From Bathymodiolus brooksi (Eukaryota; Mollusca; Bivalvia; Mytilida; Modiolidae), in the NCBI GenBank assembly GCA_963680875.1, contig OY804578.1, positions 100,035,689 to 100,099,688 on the forward strand: a stretch of DNA of 64,000 nt. Direction: 5' to 3'. The notes under the pieces are model-generated. The model did not search any database. It was not told where the DNA came from and saw only the letters and a program-made list of their open reading frames with translations. Shown here in pieces: positions 49,176 to 58,120 of this stretch. The position numbers were made by a program, and so were the translations under genes. How positions within the stretch are numbered: the first letter of the stretch is position 1; the number at the start of each line of letters is the position of its first letter.

Positions 49176-49659
49176 TAAATAATTAGTTTCTTTTCATTTT
49201 TTTCAAATAAAATGTTTATACATTAAGATTAAATTATAACTTATTTATAATAAATGAGATATATATTTGGGGGAAAAAACTACTATGTAGCCATTTTCCC
49301 CCCTATTTGCCAAGGGGGGAGAAATGGCTATATAGCCATTTTCCCGCCTATCCAGGTAAGGGGGGAAATGGCTATGGGGTAAAATGGCTCTATAACACTG
49401 GAACAGTTCCAAAACCTAACAGCACAATCGTCAGAGGCAAAATCGATACCCCAGATATACATACACACGACCGTCCACTTTCCTGGTTATGTACAAGCAC
49501 TTCAATAAAATGTGGCGATGTTAAATTGTTTTCATTGGACCAAACCTTCTCTATCAAAAATCAAAAAAGTAACCCAGATCATAAATAGACAGGATAACGA
49601 ATATGCACACTACTGAAAAACTAAATGGATATTATATAATACAAATATTCCTGCGGCTT

Positions 49660-49920
49660 CATCTGTAGTTTTCTGTGTAATGTTTTGTAGATCATTGCTT
49701 GTCCTTTTGTAGTTTTTCATTCTCCGATTTATGGCTTTTGACATTTTGTATCTTCAAACATTTCTTAGCGTGCACGACCAATCTTCATCAGGCACGCTCA
49801 TAGTCAAAAGCTTTGAAAGACAAATAATCTAAACGACGCTTGGAGCAAGCAACTCAAAGAACATAAACAGGATAGCCAAAATCTGCTTGAAGGACATAGA
49901 GACCTTAATTCAGTAATTTA
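49660..49920 (+). repeat. Family D 3' end joined to family C
   Basis: D blocks (TAGTTTTCTGTGTAATG, GTAGATCATTGCTTGTCC, TTTGTATCTTCAAACATTTC) end at about 49,768. They pass directly into C (TTAGCGTGCACGACC, AATCTTCATCAGGCACGCTC, AAGCAACTCAAAGAAC). The junction has no spacer. Confidence 0.7.
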
Positions 49921-50346
49921 GAAATGGAAAAAAACATATCGTTTTCGTTTTACTTGACCTACGATAAGTTTCAAAGACGAAAAAAAGAATGGTTTATTTT
50001 GTTCAAATTAAAACTTTCCCGCCTACATAAATTGTTTTTCATATCAGTAAGCTGCACAAACGATGCATTAGCTTAGATGGAACAGATGTCTTAAGATGTT
50101 TAAAAAAAACACTGATATATAATTACAAGTAATATCTCTTTGTTTCACTTTAAAGTGCAATCAGATCTTTGTTCTCCTACAATAGCATAATATAATAATA
50201 TATTATACTTTACGTTTTTATTTTCCCTAGTTGTCTTTGTTAGCGCAGCCGGTCAATATAACGTTATATGGACCGGGACTGGACTGCCTCGTTTTCGATT
50301 CGGTTCCAGAACGGTACCTACATTATTATTTTAGATAAAAAGTATA
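49921..50346. other. AT-rich spacer before the long hairpin
   Basis: No gene or repeat family. At 50,261-50,275 the string ACGTTATATGGACCGGGA echoes the ATATGGACCGG motif of the hairpin arms that follow. Confidence 0.45.
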
Positions 50347-50519
50347 ATATAGCAAATAGTTCATGTCACTTCGGGTCATATGGCAGTATATGGACCGGTC
50401 CGTCACCAAAAAAATATTATATGGACCTCAGAAGCTTCGGTCCATATAATATTTTTTTGGTAACGGACCGGTTCATATACTGCCATATGACCCTCAGTGC
50501 CATGAACTATTGGCTATAT
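50347..50519. repeat. 173-bp foldback with 81-bp arms
   Basis: The arm at 50,347-50,427 and the arm at 50,439-50,519 are reverse complements at 75 of 81 positions, with no gap, around an 11-base loop (TCAGAAGCTTC, itself containing the palindrome GAAGCTTC). Recognisable blocks in the left arm: ATAGTTCATG, GGGTCATATGGCAG, TATATGGACCGG, and AAAAAAATATTATATGGACC. The transcript of either strand would form a nearly perfect stem. It could be a foldback or MITE-like element, or a hairpin-RNA locus. The 111-codon frame across it is explained by the repeat. Confidence 0.9.
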
Positions 50520-50713
50520 AACAAGAATAAAAGTGCTGTACAAATACTAGATACATATTTCTCACATGTGATACAGGAAAATCTCATGGTTACTAGGGTG
50601 TGATATCGGCTTATTTCACATCTTGTACATATCACAAATGTCGCTTGTGAGTAAAAGTATCAATCGAACTTATTTTCTATCTTACGACCACCAGCATCGG
50701 GAAATGCTTGAAT

Positions 50714-50749
50714 ATACCCATTGTATCAGAGGACAGATACAATGGGTAT
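50714..50749. repeat. 14-bp perfect hairpin
   Basis: ATACCCATTGTATC (50,714-50,727) and GATACAATGGGTAT (50,736-50,749) are perfect reverse complements around an 8-base loop. Short perfect hairpins arise easily; no function is claimed. Confidence 0.75.
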
Positions 50750-51250
50750 TTTTATTTCTCGGTTTAGACAAAATATACTTGAACCCTTTGGGTATGAGAT
50801 AGCATTATCACAATCTCCGGTTATAGATAAAGTAAAGGCTTTGTGAGATGCTGACCTTTTCAGAGGTATCAGGTCTATATGGAGTGTGTGTTGTCTGCGA
50901 ATTTGCTTACATATTATATATACCTATATATTTATTTACTTATCTTTATCTTATATTTCATAAGTCTTGTGTGCCTATCCGGATGGTCTATGATTGAAAT
51001 TTGCATCTTTATTGTGGCTTTAGATATCTCTGCACAAATAATAAATTCGCCTTAAGTTGTCTTTTGTTTGGAAACCATGGTAACAAGGCCATACTCTAGA
51101 GTAGTGTACCAACTAAAATGCACAAATCCTATATACAATGTACCACCAAAATCCCCCAAAACTCATTGACAAACGTTATCACACTATCGAATATCGAATG
51201 CACCCCGTCAAAATCCCATCAGCGGTGTTGGACACTGATTGCAAAGACAT
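50750..51250. other. Non-coding DNA, nothing recognised
   Basis: Moderate AT content, no repeat family seen. Confidence 0.4.
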
Positions 51251-51254
51251 ATGT

Positions 51255-51430
51255 AGGGAACCATTAAAGATACAAAAGGGATAACCAGAAACCCTAAATC
51301 ACAGACAGAGAGACAATACAATGGCCACATAAAAAGGGCAAAAGGTCAAACAATGATCTGCAAAACACTACAAAGAAGACTAAAGATTGAGCAACACGAA
51401 ACCCACCAACAACTAGGGTGAATTATGATG
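51255..51430 (-). repeat. Family D copy, inverted
   Basis: Plus strand: TAAAGATACAAAAGGGATAAC, AGAGACAATACAATGGCC, AAACAATGATCTGC, TTGAGCAACACGAAACC, TAGGGTGAATTATGATGCTCC. Order and spacing match the other inverted D copies. Confidence 0.7.
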
Positions 51431-51940
51431 CTCCATATGATAGCGACTACGACGTTCCTTTGTGAGGCTGGGATATTATATCTTAAGACTATAAATATAC
51501 AATGGATACATTCGTCTAAATTAGTTTTACCTTTATGCTATATTCATGAAATAGTTATATGTCTAACAGGTGATATCCATTTTATCGTTCAAATTGGAAA
51601 ATTAATAGAAACTAAAATAATGAGTTCCACGAAACACAATTGCAGTAAAAGTACACGTTACATAAATCAATTAAGCAAAATGAACAAATCAGCAATACAA
51701 ATGCTAAATGTTCTTCCTCGTTTAGCTGTCAGCAAGGTGGGAATCATTTACAATTATGAACATCCTAGCTTGATTTGTCTAAGCATCTGTATAAGAGCTC
51801 AGACAGACAAATTGTTCAACCACAGACAATATAAATCAATCTACAGTATACATATACGATTATCATTATAGTTTTAAGAGGATGAAAACCTAAAAACAAT
51901 TTGAAAATTATAGTTAGGTAACAAATTATGAACAGAAAGT
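51431..51940. other. Non-coding DNA with an unsupported 148-codon frame
   Basis: A plus-strand frame at 51,425-51,871 spans 148 codons, long for this AT content. It begins inside the D copy, shows no recognisable domain, and has no obvious coding bias, so I leave it uncalled. An exon cannot be excluded. Confidence 0.35.
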
Positions 51941-53031
51941 TTTAAAAGTAATGGTCAACAATTCCAATGATATCAACAAAACAAACAGCCACCTCTCACC
52001 TCCAATCATTAAACATATAACGACCGCGATAAATGAGTTGAACACCAAGATGGCTTGGGATAGACACAAGGATGTGGCAGGATTAAACTGGTGGGTGTGA
52101 GTTCAACCCCTGTCCCCTCTTGACAATTGGATCTACAATGGAAATACATGTATAAACAAACGATAAAATGCTTGAATTATACATACGAAATTACTTAAAA
52201 TACACTTGTAAAAGAGAAATGATCAGGCTGTTTCTTCTTCTGTTGCATGACAACTAGCAATGCTGATATAAAGACAAATAGATCGACTGTTTATATGCAC
52301 ATTGTATATCTCACTCCTCATGGAATAAGTAAGAGCCACCAGTGTATCGAAGTAAAATATCTCTTTTATGTTCGACTGATTGTCAGTAATGCTAATGTAC
52401 TGGCAATTACTGAGATTATCAATAAAGGTATCCAATACAACACAAAGGTAATTAAAAAAAAACTCCAAAAATTAAGACAACACGAATTATCACAATAAAT
52501 AGGGGCGAGACCAGATGTTCCGACATTTCAAATATATTTTCTATAAAAGTATTCTCGTTTTCGAATGAATATTTGCATTACCATATTTATACCTTGATAT
52601 ATTAAAAAACGTTTGTTCACATATAAACATTTATTCATTCATTTCCTTTATAAAGTCATTATCATAAAGTTCATTCACGTAATCGTGACATAATTGATAT
52701 TTTCAATTATTCATTTTAACAAGAAAGAGGAGAGAGAGAAAAAAATGGAAGTAGGTAAACCATATATTAAGAATCGGATGTCAGTATAAAAAAATCTAAG
52801 AGTTGCTTCAGGTGTGAATTCCTATAACGAAAAGTCTGTACTAACATCCAGTCTTTATGATATTCTTGCTATATCTATCTTTCCTCTAAATTAATCAACA
52901 ATTAATGCTTTACATATACAACGATATAAATATATGCATGTAATTTTATACAGTTCAGTTCAATTATTTGAGGTGAGAGGTGGTTGGTCGTCTGGTTGAT
53001 ATTGGTGGAATTGTTGAACATCATTGTTAAA
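51941..53031. mobile_element. 1.1-kb segment bounded by inverted repeats
   Basis: The left end (51,941-52,013) and the right end (52,956-53,031) are imperfect reverse complements. Shared blocks: CAACAATTCCA, ATATCAAC, CCACCTCTCACCT. Identity is roughly 75% by eye over about 75 bp. Between them is AT-rich DNA with two overlapping frames of 81-83 codons on opposite strands and no transposase signature. It may be a non-autonomous DNA element or two copies of one dispersed repeat in opposite orientation. I do not see a clear target-site duplication. Confidence 0.45.
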
Positions 53032-54820
53032 AATGTTTTTCCATGAAGATATTTTCAGGAATACGCTCATTTAAAACTAATTACACGTGTATCTCTTTCC
53101 TGAAAGTAATCTAACCGGAAGAACTGAGTTCTAAACCTCAGTAATTCCGACTACCGAAACAAAATTCACATACGTCATCACTGGTGGATTATCGAATTTA
53201 TTTGTTTTGTGTTTACAAATTAAAGACATGTTCCTGAATGAATAGATTAATATTTCATCTATTATATAGGTGATGAATGTATATGACGTCTGCAAAGCTT
53301 AAATTTTAATACTGTTATCTTCATTCTAATGCAATACGCAATGGCTAGATTGAGCTAGTAAATTGATCTAAAATTGACATAATTCTAAATTCCCCGAAAT
53401 CTACTTGACGTCAATTCCTCATTTACGTCATAGTAAAGATTTGACGTAATATACTTTGCACCAGAATAAAACGTGATCATTATGCGTTTTTCAGTTCCTT
53501 CGCACTTCAAACGTGAGCCTCGTTTTCACCCTCTTATATAATAAGAATATGTTGCATATTACATGCAAGGAATTCTATAAGGTACAAAAAATATACACAA
53601 AAAGAAAATAACCAAAGTTGGTTGGTTGAAAAATAAACGCTCCATACACAACAGCCCCTTTTAGTACATTTCGCCATATTGCTTAGAAACTTGTAAAACT
53701 AGAATCACTAAAAGTCTATCTGAACCTCTACAATGTGCTAAGGATCATTGTGTTAAACAATTTCAGAAGGAATTGTTAAATGGAATTTACGTCATTTTGA
53801 GAAATATCAGTGGCTACAGGTGTTAAAGGGCAACAACACACCAATACCACGATTTGTACCAGGCCTATTGGAATGGACAACCATTTGCAATCGAACATAA
53901 TAAATTTGTCCAGTACTATCCCTTAATTTCTAGTAACTGACCTAAATATGAATGTATCTAACATTCACGTTGTTCCATGAGATACTTATGACTTACATGT
54001 TCTGTCATCTAAGGTTGTTGAACATTTAGCATCTTCTTAACGAAAAACAGAACTCAAGACCTGAATAAATGCTTCATTGTTAAAAAAATATATATTCCAA
54101 GCATTGAGGACATTTTTGAAAAATTATAGACATTACTTTCAGCCATGCTATAAACATTTTTGATGGGAATTAAATATGGAGCATAGTTTAAAAAGTGATT
54201 TTCACAGACTATCCCCACCATGCACCAAGTAATAAAACGATGATTGCATTTAGAAATTTAAACCAGCAAAGGTTTTAGTTGCATAATCGTAAAATACATC
54301 TTTAGAATTAAGATGTCATAAGAACATATGCATTAATATATTTCAAACAAGACGTCTTCATATATGTACAAATAATAAATAAATAACTGTAGCTACTGAT
54401 GCTATGCTAATCCTATGTGGTGGAAGGTGATATTGTGGGATCTCCATTTCATGATTGGTAATACAATGTATTAAATGTTTCCCGAGCACCCCTCCCAATG
54501 TGTTCAGAGCACATACCCAATGCTGAGGTTATCATCTAACAGTTCGTTTTATCTACCCGGACTTTCCTCCCACTATCTATATGTCAGTCACGACATAGCT
54601 GCATAACTAATTATTAACAACAAATAACCCAACACAAAAATGTAGTTGATTACAAAGCGAAACATGACCCTATTTTCGCACATGCAGCAGAATAATAGAA
54701 GACGAGAATAGACATCTATTTTTAACATATTTTTATTACCGAAGTACAATAGCTAACTATATATATATGTCAAATGTGTAGCATACGTATGATCTACCTT
54801 ATCTACCTTATTTTCTAGAC
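53032..54820. other. AT-rich DNA with a weak SINE-tail match
   Basis: No gene is recognised. At 54,575-54,640 the string GTCACGACATAGCTG resembles the CACGATATAGCTG block of the bivalve SINE tail, in a degraded state. TGACGT words cluster at 53,284-53,445. Confidence 0.4.
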
Positions 54821-55070
54821 CAATAAAAACGTAGATATCTAATTTAGTGCGCACAACGTGTTTCTGGAATGACCTTCGTCTGGTACGCTCATATTCTAAA
54901 TATCGGAAAGCCAAATAAGGTAAAAAATCAAATAAAAAATTGCAGGTAAATAAACCAAAGAACATCAATAGGATAGCAACAATTTGCTAAGGATACTTAT
55001 AGTTGGTGGAGATCGACCTTAGCTTTAGTAAATTACATTATTTAGGAACTCCCAATTTCAAGCATTAATA
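54820..55070 (+). repeat. Family C copy
   Basis: AATAAAAACGTAGATATC, TAATTTAGTGCGCAC, CGTGTTTCTGGAATGACC, GGTACGCTCATATTC, AAGCCAAATAAGG, then GGAGATCGACCTTAGC and TAAATTACATTATTTAGG. The last block also appears in the C copy at 13.4 kb. This is the longest C copy here. Confidence 0.75.
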
Positions 55071-55349
55071 TATCTAATACAACATGTCAGTGTAGAAACA
55101 CGCACTGACTACTAGATGGGGAAAAAACCAAATACAAATGTATACAATTGACAAGGAGATTCGATTACGGTGGACTTCGTATAAACAGCGACTTATATAC
55201 TTCATATGCAGGTGCTGTTGGAAAGTTGGTCCATATAAATGGAAAGTTCACAATGGGAAAATAAATATTAGAATCGTTTCTTTTGTCGTAAAATTGTGTT
55301 CTCAATCGGCCCTCATTGTCAATTTCTAAGTGTAGGTCAATGTATAAAG

Positions 55350-55495
55350 CAGACCTAGAACTAGCTGTATCTGTGGTATATCCATTTTTCCAGTAAACAT
55401 ACCTGAAGTTCTGAGATACATAAAACCTAGACCTAGCTGTATCTGTGGTATATTCATTTTTCCAGTAAACATACCTCAAGTTCTGAGATACATAG
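55350..55495. repeat. Two tandem copies of a 72-bp unit
   Basis: AGCTGTATCTGTGGTATA starts at 55,363 and 55,435, followed in both by CATTTTTCCAGTAAACATACC and AGTTCTGAGATACATA. The period is a multiple of three, which keeps a 104-codon minus-strand frame open (55,165-55,479). I do not consider that frame a gene. Confidence 0.9.
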
Positions 55496-55737
55496 ACGTC
55501 CCAGAAACTCCAAGAATGTCATCCCAAATGGGTATATCTGATCTGTATATCAAAATCTAAACTCATACTAGACATGTATATATCATCGAATATCATTCCG
55601 TGTTTCTCTGTTGCATTTTAGAATTACGACTTCATGAAAGTAGTCGACACTATGGCAGGATATTTACCTATTTTAAATCTCGGTTGATAATTGAGACTGG
55701 ACGTGATGTCGTTTCATTTTCTAGAATAATTAAACAT
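55496..55737. other. Spacer, nothing recognised
   Basis: No repeat or coding signal. Confidence 0.35.
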
Positions 55738-55980
55738 TAGAGAATACCGAAGGGCCAATCAAAAATGGACAATCCAGAAAAAAAACTTGCAATATAGGAC
55801 ACACAAGGCGAAGACAAACAAAACAAGCACACAAAACAATATTGTTTGACACCATTATACGTAAACAAATACAAATAACGTAGATAAGACATGCGACCTC
55901 CTACGAACAAAACTGGGTGTAAAGACGAATCGCACATCTTTTTAAATAAAAACAAGAACAAAACAAAAAACAAGTGAAAC
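55738..55980 (-). repeat. Inverted D variant plus D-linked segment
   Basis: 55,738-55,840 matches the reverse complement of the 95-bp unit found at 33.1-34.0 kb (GAATACCGAAGGGCCAATC, ATGGACAATCCAGAAA). 55,845-55,980 matches the D-linked segment near 63.4 kb (ACACCATTATACGTAAAC, ATACAAATAACG, GTGTAAAGACGAA). Confidence 0.65.
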
Positions 55981-56319
55981 TGCTAATAGGCAAGTCGATA
56001 TAATTGTTATTTATATAACATAATACCAATTTTTATTAATTGAACAATCGCAGAGCAGAAGTACATGTGAACTAACGCAAATAATCTTATTCATTATTTC
56101 TCCTATTAATAGCAAATCTGAACCACAAAAAGCATATTTATCACGTGGATCTGACATCAAACATTGACGGTACGATGATTAATATAATTAGTCTGTCTCT
56201 CTACATTACAACGATTGTTATTACCTTGATCTTTGTTCAAGGTAAAGCCATCAATGTCATATATCTACTTGGAATATTAAGTGGTGCACTTGAATAGTCT
56301 GCGGTAAAATTTTAAAAAA
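55981..56319. other. AT-rich spacer
   Basis: Nothing recognised. Confidence 0.35.
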
Positions 56320-56360
56320 ATAGAAAAATTTAAAATACCACACCGTCAGACCAGTGTTAT
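56320..56360 (+). repeat. Family B 5' fragment
   Basis: GAAAAATTTAAAATACCAC, ACCGTCAGACCAG. Only the first 40 bp of B remain. Confidence 0.6.
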
Positions 56361-56454
56361 GATTATTGTAATCTATGGTTTATGATGTACGGATATAAAT
56401 CAAGTGCTAAAATTGTTATGTCGACAATATTTCGACAATACGAAAGCTAATTTC

Positions 56455-56800
56455 AATAACATCATCGATAGTGTATTAGTTAGCATGCCTGCCTCGAGCT
56501 TGGTAGATTGTGTATTCAATCTCTGGTCGGATCAAGCCATGGCATACACAAAAATGATGCTTGCTGCATTTCCGCGAAACACACATCATTAAGACTTGTC
56601 GGCTCGGTGTCAGGATAAAGGCGTCAGAGTGGAGCAACATGTCTGCATGCTGACAACTGTTTCAGTCAGCTGAGCGTATAAAAATCTATCATGGCGTGTT
56701 GGTCTACTACAAAACAAACATCATCATAATCCCATCTCGTCATGACATAAGCTGAACAATTCCTTACTTGCCGTTCAACAACATGACTAATTTTCTTTAA
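56455..56800 (+). mobile_element. tRNA-derived SINE copy
   Basis: The 5' part (56,470-56,530) reads TTAGTTAGCATGCCTGCC, CGAGCTTGG, TATTCAATCTCTGGTC. It resembles a tRNA with degraded A-box and B-box promoter elements (B box expected GGTTCAATCCC). The body follows: AAGACTTGTCGGCTCGGTG, ATGTCTGCATGCTGAC, GTTTCAGTCAGCTGAGCG, GGCGTGTTGGTCTACTAC, CGTCATGACATAAGC. The GGCGTGTTGGTCT block is shared with 1201-1260. It is non-coding and would have relied on a LINE for movement. The B box is too altered for confidence in present transcription. Confidence 0.7.
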
Positions 56801-56910
56801 TAAAAACGTAGATATCAAATTTAGTGCGCATGACGCGTTTCTGGGTAACCTTTTTTCATCAGGTACGCTCAAAGTCGAAAGATGCGAAAGCCAAATATTT
56901 GTAACTGATT
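56800..56910 (+). repeat. Family C copy abutting the SINE
   Basis: TAAAAACGTAGATATCAAATT, TAGTGCGCATGACGCG, TTTCTGGGTAACC, ATCAGGTACGCTCAAAGTCG. It begins within a few bases of the SINE 3' end. Confidence 0.75.
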
Positions 56911-57490
56911 TTAATTAACAACTATGGCGCTTGACCTTACATTACATTCTTCAGTATCTTGTATTTTTGTGCTGTAGATATTGTCATAATATTTTCATAT
57001 TTTGTTAAATAAATTCATATACAACATATTTGCATGAGTCTTTCGCAATCGATTGCTTTTTGTGTTAGACTTTTGTGTCCATGCCTTATATTGTAATATC
57101 ATCGAAAAAGTTGTTCACTACAAATGGAAAGCGGAAGTAAGTTATAGAGGACGACATTGATTGAATAGCTGACAAGTTTGAATGTTACTGATTGTGTCAT
57201 ATATATCTGTCATGGCTTCATTTCAGAAGTGCAACTTCCAGGCCATTCACATTTTCCAATTTACATGGCAGAAGAAAAATGAGGAACACGTTTTCTAGAG
57301 TTACGATGGAAGAACGTAAGGGATGGTGTGGGGGGATGAGTGCAGAGCAAGAGAGAGAGGGAGACTACGAAAAGGAAACACTACGAGAGATCAAGTCAAT
57401 ATGTTTTGAAGAAAAGCATTGCATGTATAAATAGTGAAGAGTCAATCTTACTGTCATACTACAGTCAAATCTGTATTTGGAGACCATATT
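56911..57490. other. Non-coding DNA, nothing recognised
   Basis: Holds an 80-codon plus frame (57,192-57,434) with a Glu/Arg-rich end. There is no recognisable domain. Confidence 0.35.
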
Positions 57491-57499
57491 GATCAAATG

Positions 57500-57745
57500 A
57501 ATACCGCACTGTTGGAACAATTCCAAAATACCACACTGTTGGAACAATTCCAAAATACCACACTGTTGGAACAATTCCAAAATCAAATATCAAAATCGTA
57601 GAAGAGACAAAGTCGATACCCTTGCAAACAATTACATGACCGTTCAATTCCTTGGCTTGGTACAGGCACTTTAATAGAAAGTGGCGGTGTGTAGCTAGTT
57701 GTATGGGCCCACACCTCTCTTGGTGAAATGATGTGGTTATGCATG
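57500..57745 (+). repeat. Family B copy with a tripled 27-bp 5' end
   Basis: The 27-bp unit ATACCACACTGTTGGAAC + AATTCCAAA starts at 57,501, 57,528 and 57,555. The rest of B follows in order: ATCGTAGAAGAGACAAAG, TCGATACCCTTGC, ATTACATGACCGTTC, CTTGGCTTGGTACAGGCAC, AAGTGGCGGTG, GTATGGGCCCACACC, TTGGTGAAATGATG. It is otherwise a full-length copy. Confidence 0.88.
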
Positions 57746-57952
57746 TGCTTTCCATATCATAATAAAATGCCAACCCTTACATATACATGTATTACGGATT
57801 AGCATTTTTCTTACTTTCTTGTATTTAATCCCGATCAAACTTGTATTATTATAATTATTTACTAATATTATTGATATTAGATATTATGAGTGACCTTTCA
57901 TGTCAAGATTGCGATGAAACCATCACCTTGCTTTTTCCATCGCGAAACTTTT
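57746..57952. other. AT-rich spacer
   Basis: Nothing recognised. Confidence 0.35.
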
Positions 57953-58120
57953 AACAAGTTACGGCTTACTTTCAACAAGTTACGGCTTACTTTCAACAAG
58001 TAAGGGCTTGCTTTCAACAATTAACGGCCTACTTTTAACAAGTTACGGCTTACTTTCAACAAATAACGGGCTACTTTTAACAAGTTACGGCTTTCTTTCA
58101 ACAAATAACGAGTTCCTTGT
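57953..58120. repeat. 21-bp minisatellite, 8 units
   Basis: The unit AACAAGTTACGGCTTACTTTC starts at 57,953, 57,974, 57,995, 58,016, 58,037, 58,058, 58,079 and 58,100 with no indel. Units alternate between AGTTACGGCT and AATAACGGGC types in the second half. A 62-codon plus frame is a by-product. Confidence 0.95.

Larger units (their letters stand above)
48321..49390. mobile_element. Non-autonomous element with inverted ends
   Basis: The ends are inverted repeats: GAGCCATTTTCCCCC at 48,333 and its imperfect reverse complement ending AAAATGGCTC at 49,390. TATAACACT occurs directly at both borders (48,312-48,320 and 49,391-49,399), which reads as a 9-bp target-site duplication. The ends carry several copies of ATGGCTATATAG flanked by G or C runs, including palindromes at 48,459-48,474 and 49,323-49,340. 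Inside are three approximately 124-bp AT-rich repeats (48,583-48,954), a 21-G run (48,406-48,426) and a 25-T run (49,090-49,114). There is no transposase. Nine-base duplications are usual for Mutator-like elements and eight for hAT; assignment is open because GTGTT...TA similarity could extend the ends outward. Confidence 0.7.
48300..49570 (+). repeat. Family B copy split by a 1.07-kb inserted element
   Basis: The B lead and the start of its 5' end (GAAAAACAAATATATAACACT) stop at 48,320. B resumes at 49,391 with ATAACACTGGAACAG, then AGAGGCAAAATCGATACCCC, CACACGACCGTCCAC, ACAAGCACTTCAATAAAATG, TGGCGATGTT. So the element between arrived after B. Confidence 0.8.

Noticed and set aside
50268..50603. 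111-codon frame across the long hairpin
   Set aside because: The frame is explained by the inverted repeat; the encoded peptide repeats its own reverse complement translation and matches no known family.
51425..51871. 148-codon frame as a gene
   Set aside because: It starts inside a family D repeat and shows no recognisable domain or codon bias; kept only as a note.
56470..56530. A functional tRNA gene
   Set aside because: The B box is degraded, the cloverleaf cannot be completed, and the sequence continues into a SINE body shared with 1201-1310.
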